DNA of 45,944 nt from a bacterium (GTDB taxonomy: Bacteria; SAR324; XYD2-FULL-50-16): the NCBI GenBank assembly GCA_018830885.1, contig JAHJRI010000355.1:1-45944 (forward strand). The letters run 5' to 3'. The notes beneath the pieces are model-generated. The model was given only the letters and a program-made list of their open reading frames with translations, did no database searches and was not told the DNA's origin. How positions within the stretch are numbered: the first letter of the stretch is position 1; each line of letters opens with the position of its first letter. Shown here one piece after another: positions 8,921 to 17,397 of this stretch. The translations under genes and the position numbers were made by a program.

Positions 8921-9991
8921 ATGAAAACCAAATATCGAATTATCGGTACCCTGGCGCTTTTATTGGCCTGTTCGGCAATGATCGTATTGAGTACCCCGAC
9001 CGCACAGGCGGCGGATGATGTCATCAGGTGGAAAATGCAGACACACTGGCCGGCTTCAAGTTCCTCATATGCGGGCAGTGCCCAGGTACTGGTCAAGAAG
9101 CTGAAGGACAGGACCAACGGTCGCCTGCAAATCGAGTTGTTTCCGGCCGCTGCACTTGTCCCTTCCAAGGAGCTCTTCAATGCCGCCAAACGGGGCATGA
9201 TCGAATTCGTAGGGACCTCTTCTGCCTATCCCCGCGATCAGGTGCCTCTGATGGACGTAGCCTCCGGCCTGCCCATGAATTTTAAAAATCCCTGGGAATG
9301 CGCCTATTTTCACAAGGAGTTGGGCTTTGACAAAATGATTGAAGTGGCGTTTGATAAGCATGGTCTTTATTACTGGCCCGACAAGGTCTATCCGACCGAA
9401 CTCTCCCTCAAGAAACCGGTTCGCTCCTTCGATGATTTCAAGGGTCTGAAGCTTCGGTCTTCCGGTATTCTGCAGGTTTACTTGACTTCCATCGGCGCCG
9501 CCGGCATGCCGCTGCCGGGAAGTGAAATATATGCCGCTTTGACCTCGGGCGTGGTTGACGGTGCTCATTGGGGCGCTGTGCAAGGCAGCAACAGCATGGG
9601 CTTTTATGAAGTCAATAAATATCATCTCCGTCCGGCCCTCAATGTGGCCGCCACCGATATCTGGCTGATCAATCAGAAAGCCATGCATAAACTGCCCAAG
9701 GACATCCAGAAGATTATCGCAGACACCCTGGATGAGCATTTCTGGCTGCGCACCAAAGAATACGAAGAACTGGAAGAAGCCGCACTGGCCAAGGTTCAAA
9801 AGGAAAAAGGCGTTGAGCTCATCATCCTGCCCGAGGCGGAAGTCCAGAAAATGCGGGACGCTGCAGCAGGTCTCTGGGAAGATGTCGCCAAACGGAGTCC
9901 GGATAATGCCAAAGCTGTCCAGATGCTGAAAGATTTCCAGAAGAAAGACTACTCCAAGGAGATCCAACAGATGAAAGACGCCCATTACTAG
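8921..9991 (+). CDS. dctP: TRAP transporter substrate-binding protein (DctP family)
   Basis: A 356-residue periplasmic solute-binding protein of a TRAP transporter. A signal peptide (positive start MKTKYR, hydrophobic core, cleavage at AQA-AD after residue 30) is clear; LLAC at 14-17 could alternatively act as a lipobox. The mature part shows DctP features: WKMQTHWPASSS, LFPAAALVPSKELFNAAKRG and, near residue 180, FKGLKLRSSGI with the ligand-carboxylate-binding Arg. TRAP proteins of this type bind small organic acids, including 2-oxo and aromatic acids. AAAGGAGGAG lies 5-10 bases before the ATG. It heads dctP-dctQ-dctM and follows the promoter at 8697. Confidence 0.93.
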   Translation: MKTKYRIIGTLALLLACSAMIVLSTPTAQAADDVIRWKMQTHWPASSSSYAGSAQVLVKKLKDRTNGRLQIELFPAAALVPSKELFNAAKRGMIEFVGTSSAYPRDQVPLMDVASGLPMNFKNPWECAYFHKELGFDKMIEVAFDKHGLYYWPDKVYPTELSLKKPVRSFDDFKGLKLRSSGILQVYLTSIGAAGMPLPGSEIYAALTSGVVDGAHWGAVQGSNSMGFYEVNKYHLRPALNVAATDIWLINQKAMHKLPKDIQKIIADTLDEHFWLRTKEYEELEEAALAKVQKEKGVELIILPEAEVQKMRDAAAGLWEDVAKRSPDNAKAVQMLKDFQKKDYSKEIQQMKDAHY

Positions 9992-10108
9992 TTCCGGGGA
10001 TCGAATTCTTATTAACCATTATTCATTGCTTTGACAATCGGGGGCGTTCCGTTGCAGGTGGACTCAACGATCCGGCAACTGGACGCCCTTGTTAGATGGA
10101 GGGAAAGC

Positions 10109-10651
10109 GTGCAGATACTCAAATCGGTGGTGGTCTTCATCGATAATATAAATGACTGGCTCGGCCGCATACTGGCGCTGGGCATCCTGGTGATGTTTGT
10201 GCTGGTACTGTCGGAAGTAATTCGCCGTTACTTTTTTAATGCACCCACCGTATGGGGCAACGAGCTGACACAACTGGTTTTTGGAACGTATCTGATTTTA
10301 TCTGGTGGCTACATTCTCAGATTCAATGGTCATGTCAATGTGGATATCATCTACTCGCAGTTTTCCATCAGAACCAAAGCGATGCTGGATATCGCCACAT
10401 TTTTCCTCTTTCTTCTGTTCTGCGGAATGCTGTTCGTATACGGCGGCCAGTTAGCCCTGGAATCCCTGAGTACCCTGGAGCATTCCCAGTCGGCCTGGAA
10501 CCCGCCCCTGTATCCGTTCAAACTGATGATTCCATTAGGCGCATTCTTACTGATCATTCAAGGACTGGCCAAGTTAGCGCGGGACATTTTCATACTGATA
10601 ACTGGCACAGAACTCACAACCACCCTAACCGCGAGCAAGGAATCGTTATGA
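10109..10651 (+). CDS. dctQ: TRAP transporter small permease subunit (DctQ family)
   Basis: A 180-residue membrane protein with four predicted transmembrane segments, the usual DctQ design. Recognisable features are FIDNINDWLGRI, the EVIRRYFF segment after the first helix, and WGNELTQLVFGTYLILSGGYIL. GTG 10109 is preferred: it has GGAGGG five bases upstream and gives a normal family length. An in-frame TTG at 10031 would add 26 residues without membrane character. Its stop overlaps the dctM start (ATGA), so the two permease subunits are translationally coupled. DctQ pairs with DctM in the cytoplasmic membrane. Confidence 0.88.
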   Translation: MQILKSVVVFIDNINDWLGRILALGILVMFVLVLSEVIRRYFFNAPTVWGNELTQLVFGTYLILSGGYILRFNGHVNVDIIYSQFSIRTKAMLDIATFFLFLLFCGMLFVYGGQLALESLSTLEHSQSAWNPPLYPFKLMIPLGAFLLIIQGLAKLARDIFILITGTELTTTLTASKESL

Positions 10652-11961
10652 GCATTGAACTTCTCACTTTTCTTTTTTTCGCGTCCCTGTTCCTCTTTCT
10701 TTTCTCGGGCTTACCGCTTTCGTTTGTGCTCGGTGGGGTTTCCGTGATCTTTTTATGGGCGACATGGGGACCGGATGCTTTTTACATGGTGGCCGCGCAA
10801 ACCTGGGGAACGATGGAGAAATTCACCCTGGTCGCCATTCCCCTCTTTATATTCATGGCGATGATTCTCGAACGTTCCGGAACCGCCAACGATCTTTATG
10901 AGATGATGTACCTCTGGTTCGGGCCGGTGAGAGGTGGACTGGTGATTGGAACACTGGTGATCTGCGCTATTTTTTCCGCCATGTGTGGTATCAGCGGTGC
11001 CGCTGTGGTCAGCATGGGCGCCATCGCTCTGCCGTCAATGCTTGAACGGGGATACGACAAACGAATGGCCGTAGGGTGTATTAATTCTGGCGGGGGTTGG
11101 GGCATATTGATCCCACCCAGCGTCATTATGATTCTGTATTCTCTGATCACCGGTGAATCGGTGGGCAGGATGTTTGCAGGCGGCGTGTTCCCCGGTCTGC
11201 TGCTGTTGACCATTGTTTCAACCTATGTCATTGTGCGCTGTTATTTCCAACCGCATCTGGGACCGGCATTGCCCCCTGAACAGCGCGGTGACTGGCCTAA
11301 AAAGATCAAGGCGTTAAAAGCGATTATTTTACCGGTCGGTATCGTGATTGCCGTTCTCGGCTCCATTATTATCGGATTGACGACCCCCACCGAAGCGGCG
11401 GCGATTGGACTGCTGGGATCACTGATTTCAGCTGTCGTGTATCGGCGACTGACATGGGATCTGATCTGGGAATCCAGCCTGCGCACATTTAAGTTGACCG
11501 GCATGATCATGTGGATATTGATTGGCGCATACAGTTTCACCGCAGCCTACCACAGCATGGGCGCCACCCATCTCATCGAAAGTATCATGAGTCATGTGCC
11601 GGGCGGTCCATGGGGTACAATTATCTTCATTCAGCTGATTTTACTGGTCCTGGGGATGGTTCTGGATCCTGCCGGCATCATGATGATCACTGTGCCGGTG
11701 TTTCTGCCGATCATCAAGGCCCATGGCTTCGATCCGCTGTGGTTCGGTATCCTCTTCATCATGAACATGAACATTGGCTACATGACGCCTCCCTTCGGAT
11801 TCAACCTCTTTTACCTGAAAGCCATCGTGCCGCCTTCGGTCACCATGGGGGATATCTACCGGTCTGTGACGCCTTTTGTGATATTGGAATGTACAGGCAT
11901 GTTTCTGGTGATGTTCTTCCCGGAAATTGCAACGTGGCTACCCAACCGGTTCTTTAAATAA
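10648..11961 (+). CDS. dctM: TRAP transporter large permease subunit (DctM family)
   Basis: A 437-residue polytopic membrane protein, the channel subunit of the TRAP transporter, with about twelve hydrophobic segments. Family features include FSGLPLSFVLGG at the N terminus, FSAMCGISGAAVVSMGAIALPSM, PPSVIMILYS, TPTEAAAIG and, near the C terminus, GMVLDPAGIMMITVPVF and IGYMTPPFGFNLFYL. The Na+-coupled uptake partner of DctP and DctQ. The ATG lies inside the dctQ stop. No clear terminator follows. Confidence 0.94.
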   Translation: MSIELLTFLFFASLFLFLFSGLPLSFVLGGVSVIFLWATWGPDAFYMVAAQTWGTMEKFTLVAIPLFIFMAMILERSGTANDLYEMMYLWFGPVRGGLVIGTLVICAIFSAMCGISGAAVVSMGAIALPSMLERGYDKRMAVGCINSGGGWGILIPPSVIMILYSLITGESVGRMFAGGVFPGLLLLTIVSTYVIVRCYFQPHLGPALPPEQRGDWPKKIKALKAIILPVGIVIAVLGSIIIGLTTPTEAAAIGLLGSLISAVVYRRLTWDLIWESSLRTFKLTGMIMWILIGAYSFTAAYHSMGATHLIESIMSHVPGGPWGTIIFIQLILLVLGMVLDPAGIMMITVPVFLPIIKAHGFDPLWFGILFIMNMNIGYMTPPFGFNLFYLKAIVPPSVTMGDIYRSVTPFVILECTGMFLVMFFPEIATWLPNRFFK

Positions 11962-12065
11962 AAACGGTGTCGCCAATCACGCTTGAACCTGACGTTGTCT
12001 TTGGTTGAGAATAGCACCGGTTCATATCAGTCGCGGGTCAACACCGCGATATCATTCTCATGGTC

Positions 12066-12128
12066 CGTTGTGGCCCCACCTGGGGCATGCTGATTTGTAT
12101 GAAAAACACGCATCACAAAGACACGGAG
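12066..12128 (+). repeat. Family-2 dispersed repeat, copy 1 (interrupted)
   Basis: The 30-nt block at 12099-12128 (ATGAAAAACAC...AGACACGGAG) matches 25112-25141 at 27 of 30 positions. It is preceded by a CGTTGTG-hairpin-GGCATG block (12066-12101) that matches 25198-25232. A third block, GCTTTATGACAGG... at 12327-12353, matches 25155-25181 at 24 of 27. The block order differs from the second copy, and the palindromic element at 12154-12324 splits this copy. Confidence 0.65.
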
Positions 12129-12153
12129 ATAATGGAGAAAAATAAGTTCTGCT

Positions 12154-12324
12154 GAGTCGATGTCGTTGACTTCAGCAACTGTTTCCACAACAACAGTTCC
12201 GGTTTTCAAGAAACGCATGAATCCTTCCTGGAGCTCCTGGAAGCCATCCCTGGCTTCCAACGTTCTTGAAACCCGGCACCGTTGGTGCTTCGCAAGAACA
12301 GGTTGTTGAAGTTAACGGTATTGC
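12154..12324 (-). repeat. Apex-core palindromic element, copy 2
   Basis: A near-complete palindrome of about 171 bp in reverse orientation relative to the other copies. The inner core includes GAGCTC and the TGGAAGCCA/TGGCTTCCA hairpin. Inner arms are 12191-12212 and 12263-12284 (19 of 22 pair, plus one wobble). The arms continue outward: CGTTGACTTCAGCAAC (12164-12179) pairs with GTTGTTGAAGTTAACG (12302-12317), the mismatches being G-T wobbles. The element is bounded by imperfect direct repeats TCTGCT and CCTGCT and interrupts a family-2 repeat, which suggests insertion. Confidence 0.75.
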
Positions 12325-12414
12325 CTGCTTTATGACAGGCAGGGGAATGCATCTGCAACAACGGCGCTTGATGGCGCCACGAATTAAAATGGTACCCAAC
12401 AGGATGGAGAACGT

Positions 12415-14352
12415 GTGACAAAACAGACAGAAACCGGGAGCGCATCGGGTCGTCTCTTAATGGGCAATGAGGCTATCGCCAGAGGCGCCCTGGAAGCTGG
12501 AATGAGTGTAGCCGCCGGTTATCCGGGAACCCCGTCTTCCGAAATTATTGAGAGCCTGGCGAAGGTGGCAAGGGATCGCAACCTCTACGTGGAATGGTCG
12601 GTCAACGAAAAAGTGGCGATGGAAGTGGCAGCGGCAGCTTCCTTTGCAGAATTGCGGTCGATCTGCGTTTTAAAACAGAATGGGCTGCATGTGGCATCCG
12701 ATTTTCTGCTCCATCTTGCCGGATCAGGCACCCGGGGCGGCATGCTGATTATCGCCTGCGATGATCCCGGGGCGCTGTCCAGTGTGAATGAAGGCGATAC
12801 CCGTCACTTTGCCAGGATGATTGAATTCCCGTTGTTGGAACCAGGAGATTTCCAGGAAGCCAAGGACATGACCAAATGGGCGTTCGAACTTTCAGAAGCG
12901 TTGCAGAGTATCGTGATGGTGCGTAGTGTCACCCGTATCTCCCATGCCAGTGGCAATGTGATGCTGGGCGAACTGCCCGACACCGGACAGCAGGCGCGGT
13001 TCAGACACAACGGGCCCCCGCTGGATCCACACCGGGGCACCATGTCCAGTTCTCCGGTAAGTATCAAGCATGCTTTGCAGCATAAAAAGCTGCAGAAAGC
13101 GGTCGCCGCCTTTGAAACGTCGCCGTTCAATACATACCAGGGACCGAATAAACCGGAACTGCTGATTATCACCAGTTCTGCCTGTAACCTGTACAGCAGG
13201 GAAGCCATTCATCTCATGGGGGTGAAGGATCGGGTGGGCATCTTGAAACTGGGGACGACATGGCCGTTGCCACCCAAACTGATCGAGAAGTACCTGTGTC
13301 TGACCGACAAAATACTGATTGTGGAAGAGGTCATTCCCTTTCTGGAGGAAAATATCAAGATCCTGGCTTTTGAATTGGCAGGAACCATCGGCAGCAAGAC
13401 CATTTATGGAAAAAGAGACGGCCTGATCCCTTCGGTGGGAGAGATGAATCCCGATCTGGTACTTGCAGCGCTGGCCAGCATCCTCAAAATTCCATACAGT
13501 GCGACGTCCTCGGCTTATGCAGAGAAAACCGCACTGGCCGAATCGACCGTCGTACCAAAAAGAGATCCGGCATACTGCGCCGGCTGTCCCCATCGGGCGT
13601 CCTACTGGTCGATCAATATTGCACTGGGACTGGACAACCAGAATGGTTTTGTGTGCGGTGATATCGGCTGTTACACCATGGATCGCAGACCCAGCGGATT
13701 TCAGACGATCAAGACCGTTCATGCCATGGGATCGGGAACCGGTATTGCGAGCGGTTTTGGTAAACTGCAGCAGTTTGGGATGGACCAACCGGTGATGGCC
13801 GTTTGCGGCGATTCCACCTTTTTCCACGCCGTGATCCCCGCCCTGGTGAATGCCGTCCACAACAATTCCGCCATCACCCTTGCGGTACTGGATAACAGCG
13901 GCACGGCGATGACCGGGTTTCAGCCCCATCCGGGTCTGGATATCTCCCTGCAGGGGGACATTGCGACAAAAGTCAGTATCGAGGATATCTGCCGGGCAAT
14001 CGGGGCCACCGTCGAACTCTGTGACCCATTTGATCTGGAGAAGACCCAGCAGTCACTGCTGAAGGCGCTGGAGAATAAGGAGGGGGTGAATGTTCTGATT
14101 TTTCGCCAGAAATGCGCCTTGAGTCCCGAGAAAAAAGGAACCCGGTTTTTTGATGTCCGCATCGATCCAGCATTGTGCCAGGGGGAAAATTGCGGCTGCA
14201 ACCGGATCTGTACGCGTATCTTCAAGTGCCCCGGCCTCATCTGGAACCCGGTGAGAAACATGACGGAGATCGATGAAGCGATCTGCACAGGCTGCGGGGT
14301 CTGCGCCTCAGTATGTCCGATCGGGGCGATTGAGGCAGTTGATTTGCGTTAA
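12415..14352 (+). CDS. iorA: Indolepyruvate ferredoxin oxidoreductase, alpha subunit (copy 2)
   Basis: A second 645-residue IorA, by eye roughly 70% identical to copy 1 and of exactly the same length. All expected motifs are intact: GYPGTPSSEI, CAGCPHRASYW, CGDIGCY, CGDSTFFHA, LDNSGTAMTG and the C-terminal clusters CQGENCGCNRIC and CTGCGVCASVC. GTG start with GGATGGAGA upstream. No iorB follows; instead the gene converges with an aminotransferase, their stop codons overlapping by four bases. It may share the single iorB at 6109, or act on a different 2-oxo acid. Differences cluster around residues 200-220 and 365-380. The separate leader and hairpins suggest independent regulation from copy 1. 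Confidence 0.94.
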   Translation: MTKQTETGSASGRLLMGNEAIARGALEAGMSVAAGYPGTPSSEIIESLAKVARDRNLYVEWSVNEKVAMEVAAAASFAELRSICVLKQNGLHVASDFLLHLAGSGTRGGMLIIACDDPGALSSVNEGDTRHFARMIEFPLLEPGDFQEAKDMTKWAFELSEALQSIVMVRSVTRISHASGNVMLGELPDTGQQARFRHNGPPLDPHRGTMSSSPVSIKHALQHKKLQKAVAAFETSPFNTYQGPNKPELLIITSSACNLYSREAIHLMGVKDRVGILKLGTTWPLPPKLIEKYLCLTDKILIVEEVIPFLEENIKILAFELAGTIGSKTIYGKRDGLIPSVGEMNPDLVLAALASILKIPYSATSSAYAEKTALAESTVVPKRDPAYCAGCPHRASYWSINIALGLDNQNGFVCGDIGCYTMDRRPSGFQTIKTVHAMGSGTGIASGFGKLQQFGMDQPVMAVCGDSTFFHAVIPALVNAVHNNSAITLAVLDNSGTAMTGFQPHPGLDISLQGDIATKVSIEDICRAIGATVELCDPFDLEKTQQSLLKALENKEGVNVLIFRQKCALSPEKKGTRFFDVRIDPALCQGENCGCNRICTRIFKCPGLIWNPVRNMTEIDEAICTGCGVCASVCPIGAIEAVDLR

Positions 14353-15491
14353 ACCGCTTTCAGGATTTCACCGGCCCTGAGCAGGGTATCCTCGTTTTTA
14401 GCAAAGCAGAACCGCAACACCCGGTGGTCGTCCCGCCCGCTATAGAATACGGAGGGCGGGATCGCCGCCACTTTTTTCTCCACAGTCAGCCAGCGAGCAA
14501 AGTCCTGGTCATTCTCCTGAGAAATCTCGCTGTAGTCCAGCATCTGAAAATAGGTTCCCCGGCAGGACAGCGGTTTAAATCGGGATCCGGCGATCGCCTC
14601 CAGGAAGATGTCCCGTTTCTTCTGATAAAAAGTACCCAGTTCAAGATAGGCCGCCTTGTTATCCAGGTATGCGGCAATGGCATACTGCGTCGGCGTATGG
14701 GACGAAAACACCAGGAACTGGTGGACCCGTCTGAATTCAGCTGAAAGCTCGGGCGGCGCGACGCAGTATCCCAGTTTCCACCCCGTGGCATGAAATGTCT
14801 TGCCAAATGAACTGATGACAAAACTCCTCGCTGCCAGTTCGGGATACATCAGCATGCTTTCATGGACTCGCCCGTCAAAAATAATGTGCTCATAGACTTC
14901 GTCACTGATGATAAAGATTCCGGTATGATCCACCACTGTTTTCAAGGCGGCAATATCACCACTACCCAGTATCGAGCCCGTCGGATTATGGGGCGAGTTG
15001 AGCATGATCACCCGGGTTTTATCCGTGATGGCGTCCTGCACCTGGTTCCAGTCGACCCGGTAATCGGGATAGCGCAGCTGCACATAGACCGGAACCCCGC
15101 CGGCCAGACGAACAGCCGGGGCATAGGAATCATACGCCGGCTCCAGCAGGATGACCTCGTCTCCCGGATGCACAATAGCCGTGATCGCAGCATAGAGCGC
15201 CTCTGTCGCGCCTGAGGTCACCGTGATGTCTGTATCCGGATTGACCGATGCGCCATAGAGTTCCCGGGTTTTTTGCGCCAGTTTCTGGCGCAGTTCCGTA
15301 ATTCCGGTCATCGGTGCATACTGATTATTCCCCTGCCGCATGGTTTGATGAACCAGGGCAATGATCTCTTGGGAGACCCCGAACTCGGGAAATCCCTGGG
15401 ACAGGTTGATGGCACCGCTGTCAGCCGCCAGCTTTGACATAACGGTAAAGATGGTTGTGCCGACATCCGGCAGTTTGGAAACGATTTTCAT
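14349..15491 (-). CDS. Class I/II PLP-dependent aminotransferase
   Basis: A 380-residue fold-type I aminotransferase resembling the methionine/kynurenine aminotransferase (YbdL-like) group. NLSQGFPEF near residue 32, SPHNPTG near 165, the pyridoxal-phosphate Lys in SSFGKTFHATGWKLG near 227 and the C-terminal carboxylate-binding Arg in VLRFCFAK are all present. Such enzymes interconvert methionine or aromatic amino acids and their 2-oxo acids, so this enzyme could feed indolepyruvate, phenylpyruvate or 4-methylthio-2-oxobutyrate to the Ior enzymes. It converges on iorA2 with a four-base overlap. The opposite orientation means separate transcription. No strong ribosome site precedes the ATG. 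Confidence 0.9.
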   Translation of the reverse strand: MKIVSKLPDVGTTIFTVMSKLAADSGAINLSQGFPEFGVSQEIIALVHQTMRQGNNQYAPMTGITELRQKLAQKTRELYGASVNPDTDITVTSGATEALYAAITAIVHPGDEVILLEPAYDSYAPAVRLAGGVPVYVQLRYPDYRVDWNQVQDAITDKTRVIMLNSPHNPTGSILGSGDIAALKTVVDHTGIFIISDEVYEHIIFDGRVHESMLMYPELAARSFVISSFGKTFHATGWKLGYCVAPPELSAEFRRVHQFLVFSSHTPTQYAIAAYLDNKAAYLELGTFYQKKRDIFLEAIAGSRFKPLSCRGTYFQMLDYSEISQENDQDFARWLTVEKKVAAIPPSVFYSGRDDHRVLRFCFAKNEDTLLRAGEILKAV

Positions 15492-15969
15492 GGGTGACCG
15501 CTTGTTTATGACAGTTTAGGGTTTTTCATCCTTCGTTGCATTCACACCTGCCGGTTCCGACCGGTTGACCGAAAAATGGAACGTTTTCTACAGCCTTTGC
15601 TGGATTCATCATACTGCAATCAGTGCCGAGAGGCAACCCGCCGAGCAGCAGTACCGGTCTGTAATCCAATCCATACCGGCCGCCAGCAATTGTCCTGATG
15701 ATTCGTTCCACTGCCATCCCCCGTCGTCGTCAGGGGCAGCTCAACACCGCCTGCATCCCACCCGGGGCAAAGGTCCATCCGGTTTTCACCGCCACCATTG
15801 ATCTAGATCCGGTTCAACCCCTTGATCATTTCAGCGATAACCGGTATTGTACCGGCTATTGCAGGTTTTTCTGGTCAGATTGACAGCGGACGTCGACAGG
15901 ATAACGCCATACCTGCGAGTCTCAGCGAATCATGAGCATGATGTTAACACCAACAAGTGAGGAAGCGAA
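15492..15969. other. 478-bp divergent intergenic region
   Basis: Separates the leftward aminotransferase from the rightward CoA-ligase subunit. Open frames here are short and look like random translation. It contains the promoter/palindrome at 15822-15855. No repeat-family copy was recognised. Confidence 0.5.
15822..15855 (+). promoter_or_regulatory. Possible promoter with palindrome over the -10
   Basis: TTGATC (15822-15827), 17 bp, TATTGT (15845-15850); each hexamer matches consensus at four of six. The perfect palindrome CCGGTA-TTG-TACCGG (15841-15855) covers the -10, as an operator would. It lies 115 bp upstream of the CoA-ligase alpha start. Confidence 0.4.
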
Positions 15970-17397
15970 TTGGAAGCCCGTCTGAAGGAGTCTTTGAACG
16001 CTATTTTCAAGCCACGCTCGGTTGCCATTATCGGCGCCAGTAACAATGTCAACCGCTGGGGCTACTCAACGGTACGCAACATGCTGCTGGCCGGTTACCG
16101 GCACGGTCTGTATCCCATCAACCCCAATGAAAGCGAGATTCAGGGGGTCAAGTGTTATGCCCGGCTGGACGACGTCCCCGAACCCGTGGATCTGGCCATC
16201 ATTGTGGTGAACACCTCCCTGATCTCCGATGTAATCGATGACTGTGCGAAAAACAAGGTCAAGGGCGGCATCGTGATTACCGCCGGCTTCGCCGAAATCA
16301 GCAGTGACGGCGCAGCACTTCAGGAAAAACTGACACAGAAAAGCAAGGCTGCCGGATTTCATTTTATCGGTCCCAACTGCTGGGGCATCTGGAGTTCCGA
16401 AGGTAACGTCAATACGGTATTTGGCAAGGACATGCAGTTCAGGAAAGGTCCGATCACCTTTTTGTCCCAGAGTGGCACCCTGGGGGAATATTTTTATAAT
16501 GGGGCGGCTGAAAACGGATTTGGCGTCAGTAAATTTATCAGTTGCGGCAACCAGTCCTGCATTGAGTTCAACGATCTCCTGGAATACCTGGGCGACGACC
16601 CCACGACCGAGGTTATTGCCGCCTATGTCGAAGATGTCAAGGATGGCCGCCGGTTTTTAAATATCGCCCGCGCCATCACCCCCCACAAACCGATCCTGCT
16701 GTTCAAGGCAGGATCCTCCGACGCGTCCGCGCGGGCCGTAAAATCCCATACCGCTTCCATGGCCGGCAACGACAGAGTCTTCGACGCAGCCTGTCGGCAG
16801 GCGGGTGTTCTGCGCTTCGATGATTTTATGGAGATGTTCAGGGTGGCCTACGCCCTCTGTTATCAGCCTCTGCCAAAATCCAACCGAATTGGCGTTATTT
16901 CACCGGGGGGCGGTTTCTGTGTTACAACAGCCGAAATATGTTCCAAAATGGGCATGGAACTTCCGGAAATGAGTTCTGAAGCGCAAAAGCAGCTTCTCGC
17001 CCAGATGACCGATTTCGCGCCACCCCCTCTCAACCCCATCGACTCCATCGGTCGCAAACATATGAGCGCCTACCAGGAGATCATTGAAATTGTCGCCGGC
17101 CAGGACTATATCGATGGCATCATCATGACACCACGGATCACCCAGTTTGAGCGCCGACTCAGGCCCGACAAAATGGTGCGGGGGATTGAGCTGGCAGAAC
17201 GCGCGGCACTGGTGCCCGAAAAATTCGGCATACCGATGATATGCGCCAATGAGCACGAACTGGCAGGCCCCATGTTTGAAATTTACAAGCGACACAACAT
17301 CCCCTTTTATGATAACCCGATGGATTGTGCCAAGGTCATGAAAGGACTGGTCGCATACGGAACCTGGAAGCGGAAATGGCAGGCACAGCAAGGCTGA
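15970..17397 (+). CDS. ADP-forming acyl-CoA synthetase, alpha subunit (CoA-binding)
   Basis: A 475-residue protein of the ADP-forming acetyl/acyl-CoA synthetase alpha family. Domain order is CoA-binding Rossmann (VAIIGASNNVNRWGYSTVRN near residue 16, YPINPNE), succinyl-CoA-ligase-like domain 2 (GPNCWGI, FLSQSGTLGEYF) and the catalytic-His segment KSHTASMAGND near residue 258. The family converts acyl-CoA plus ADP and phosphate to acid, CoA and ATP, conserving energy from aryl-acetyl-CoA made by Ior enzymes. TTG start, with GAGGAAG seven bases upstream. The ATP-grasp beta subunit normally required is not encoded nearby, so the partner must lie elsewhere or the protein acts differently. Confidence 0.88.
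   Translation: MEARLKESLNAIFKPRSVAIIGASNNVNRWGYSTVRNMLLAGYRHGLYPINPNESEIQGVKCYARLDDVPEPVDLAIIVVNTSLISDVIDDCAKNKVKGGIVITAGFAEISSDGAALQEKLTQKSKAAGFHFIGPNCWGIWSSEGNVNTVFGKDMQFRKGPITFLSQSGTLGEYFYNGAAENGFGVSKFISCGNQSCIEFNDLLEYLGDDPTTEVIAAYVEDVKDGRRFLNIARAITPHKPILLFKAGSSDASARAVKSHTASMAGNDRVFDAACRQAGVLRFDDFMEMFRVAYALCYQPLPKSNRIGVISPGGGFCVTTAEICSKMGMELPEMSSEAQKQLLAQMTDFAPPPLNPIDSIGRKHMSAYQEIIEIVAGQDYIDGIIMTPRITQFERRLRPDKMVRGIELAERAALVPEKFGIPMICANEHELAGPMFEIYKRHNIPFYDNPMDCAKVMKGLVAYGTWKRKWQAQQG

Larger units (their letters stand above)
11962..12414. other. 453-bp gap before iorA2: nested repeats and leader hairpins
   Basis: No gene is supported. The gap holds a family-2 repeat (blocks at 12066-12128 and 12327-12353) interrupted by palindromic element copy 2 (12154-12324). 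Just before iorA2 are two small hairpins, GCCTG/CAGGC (12323-12340) and GGCGC/GCGCC (12363-12378), then GGATGGAGA upstream of the GTG start. A 77-codon leftward frame in this interval is generated by the palindromic repeat and is not considered a gene. Confidence 0.7.

Noticed and set aside
8790-8921. Small 43-codon frame overlapping the dctP start (TAATG)
   Set aside because: Attractive coupling and a hydrophobic stretch, but no Shine-Dalgarno before its start and no recognisable homologue.
12027-12260. Leftward 77-codon frame upstream of iorA2
   Set aside because: Its first half is the palindromic core (MRFLK...) and its second half is family-2 repeat; no protein signature.
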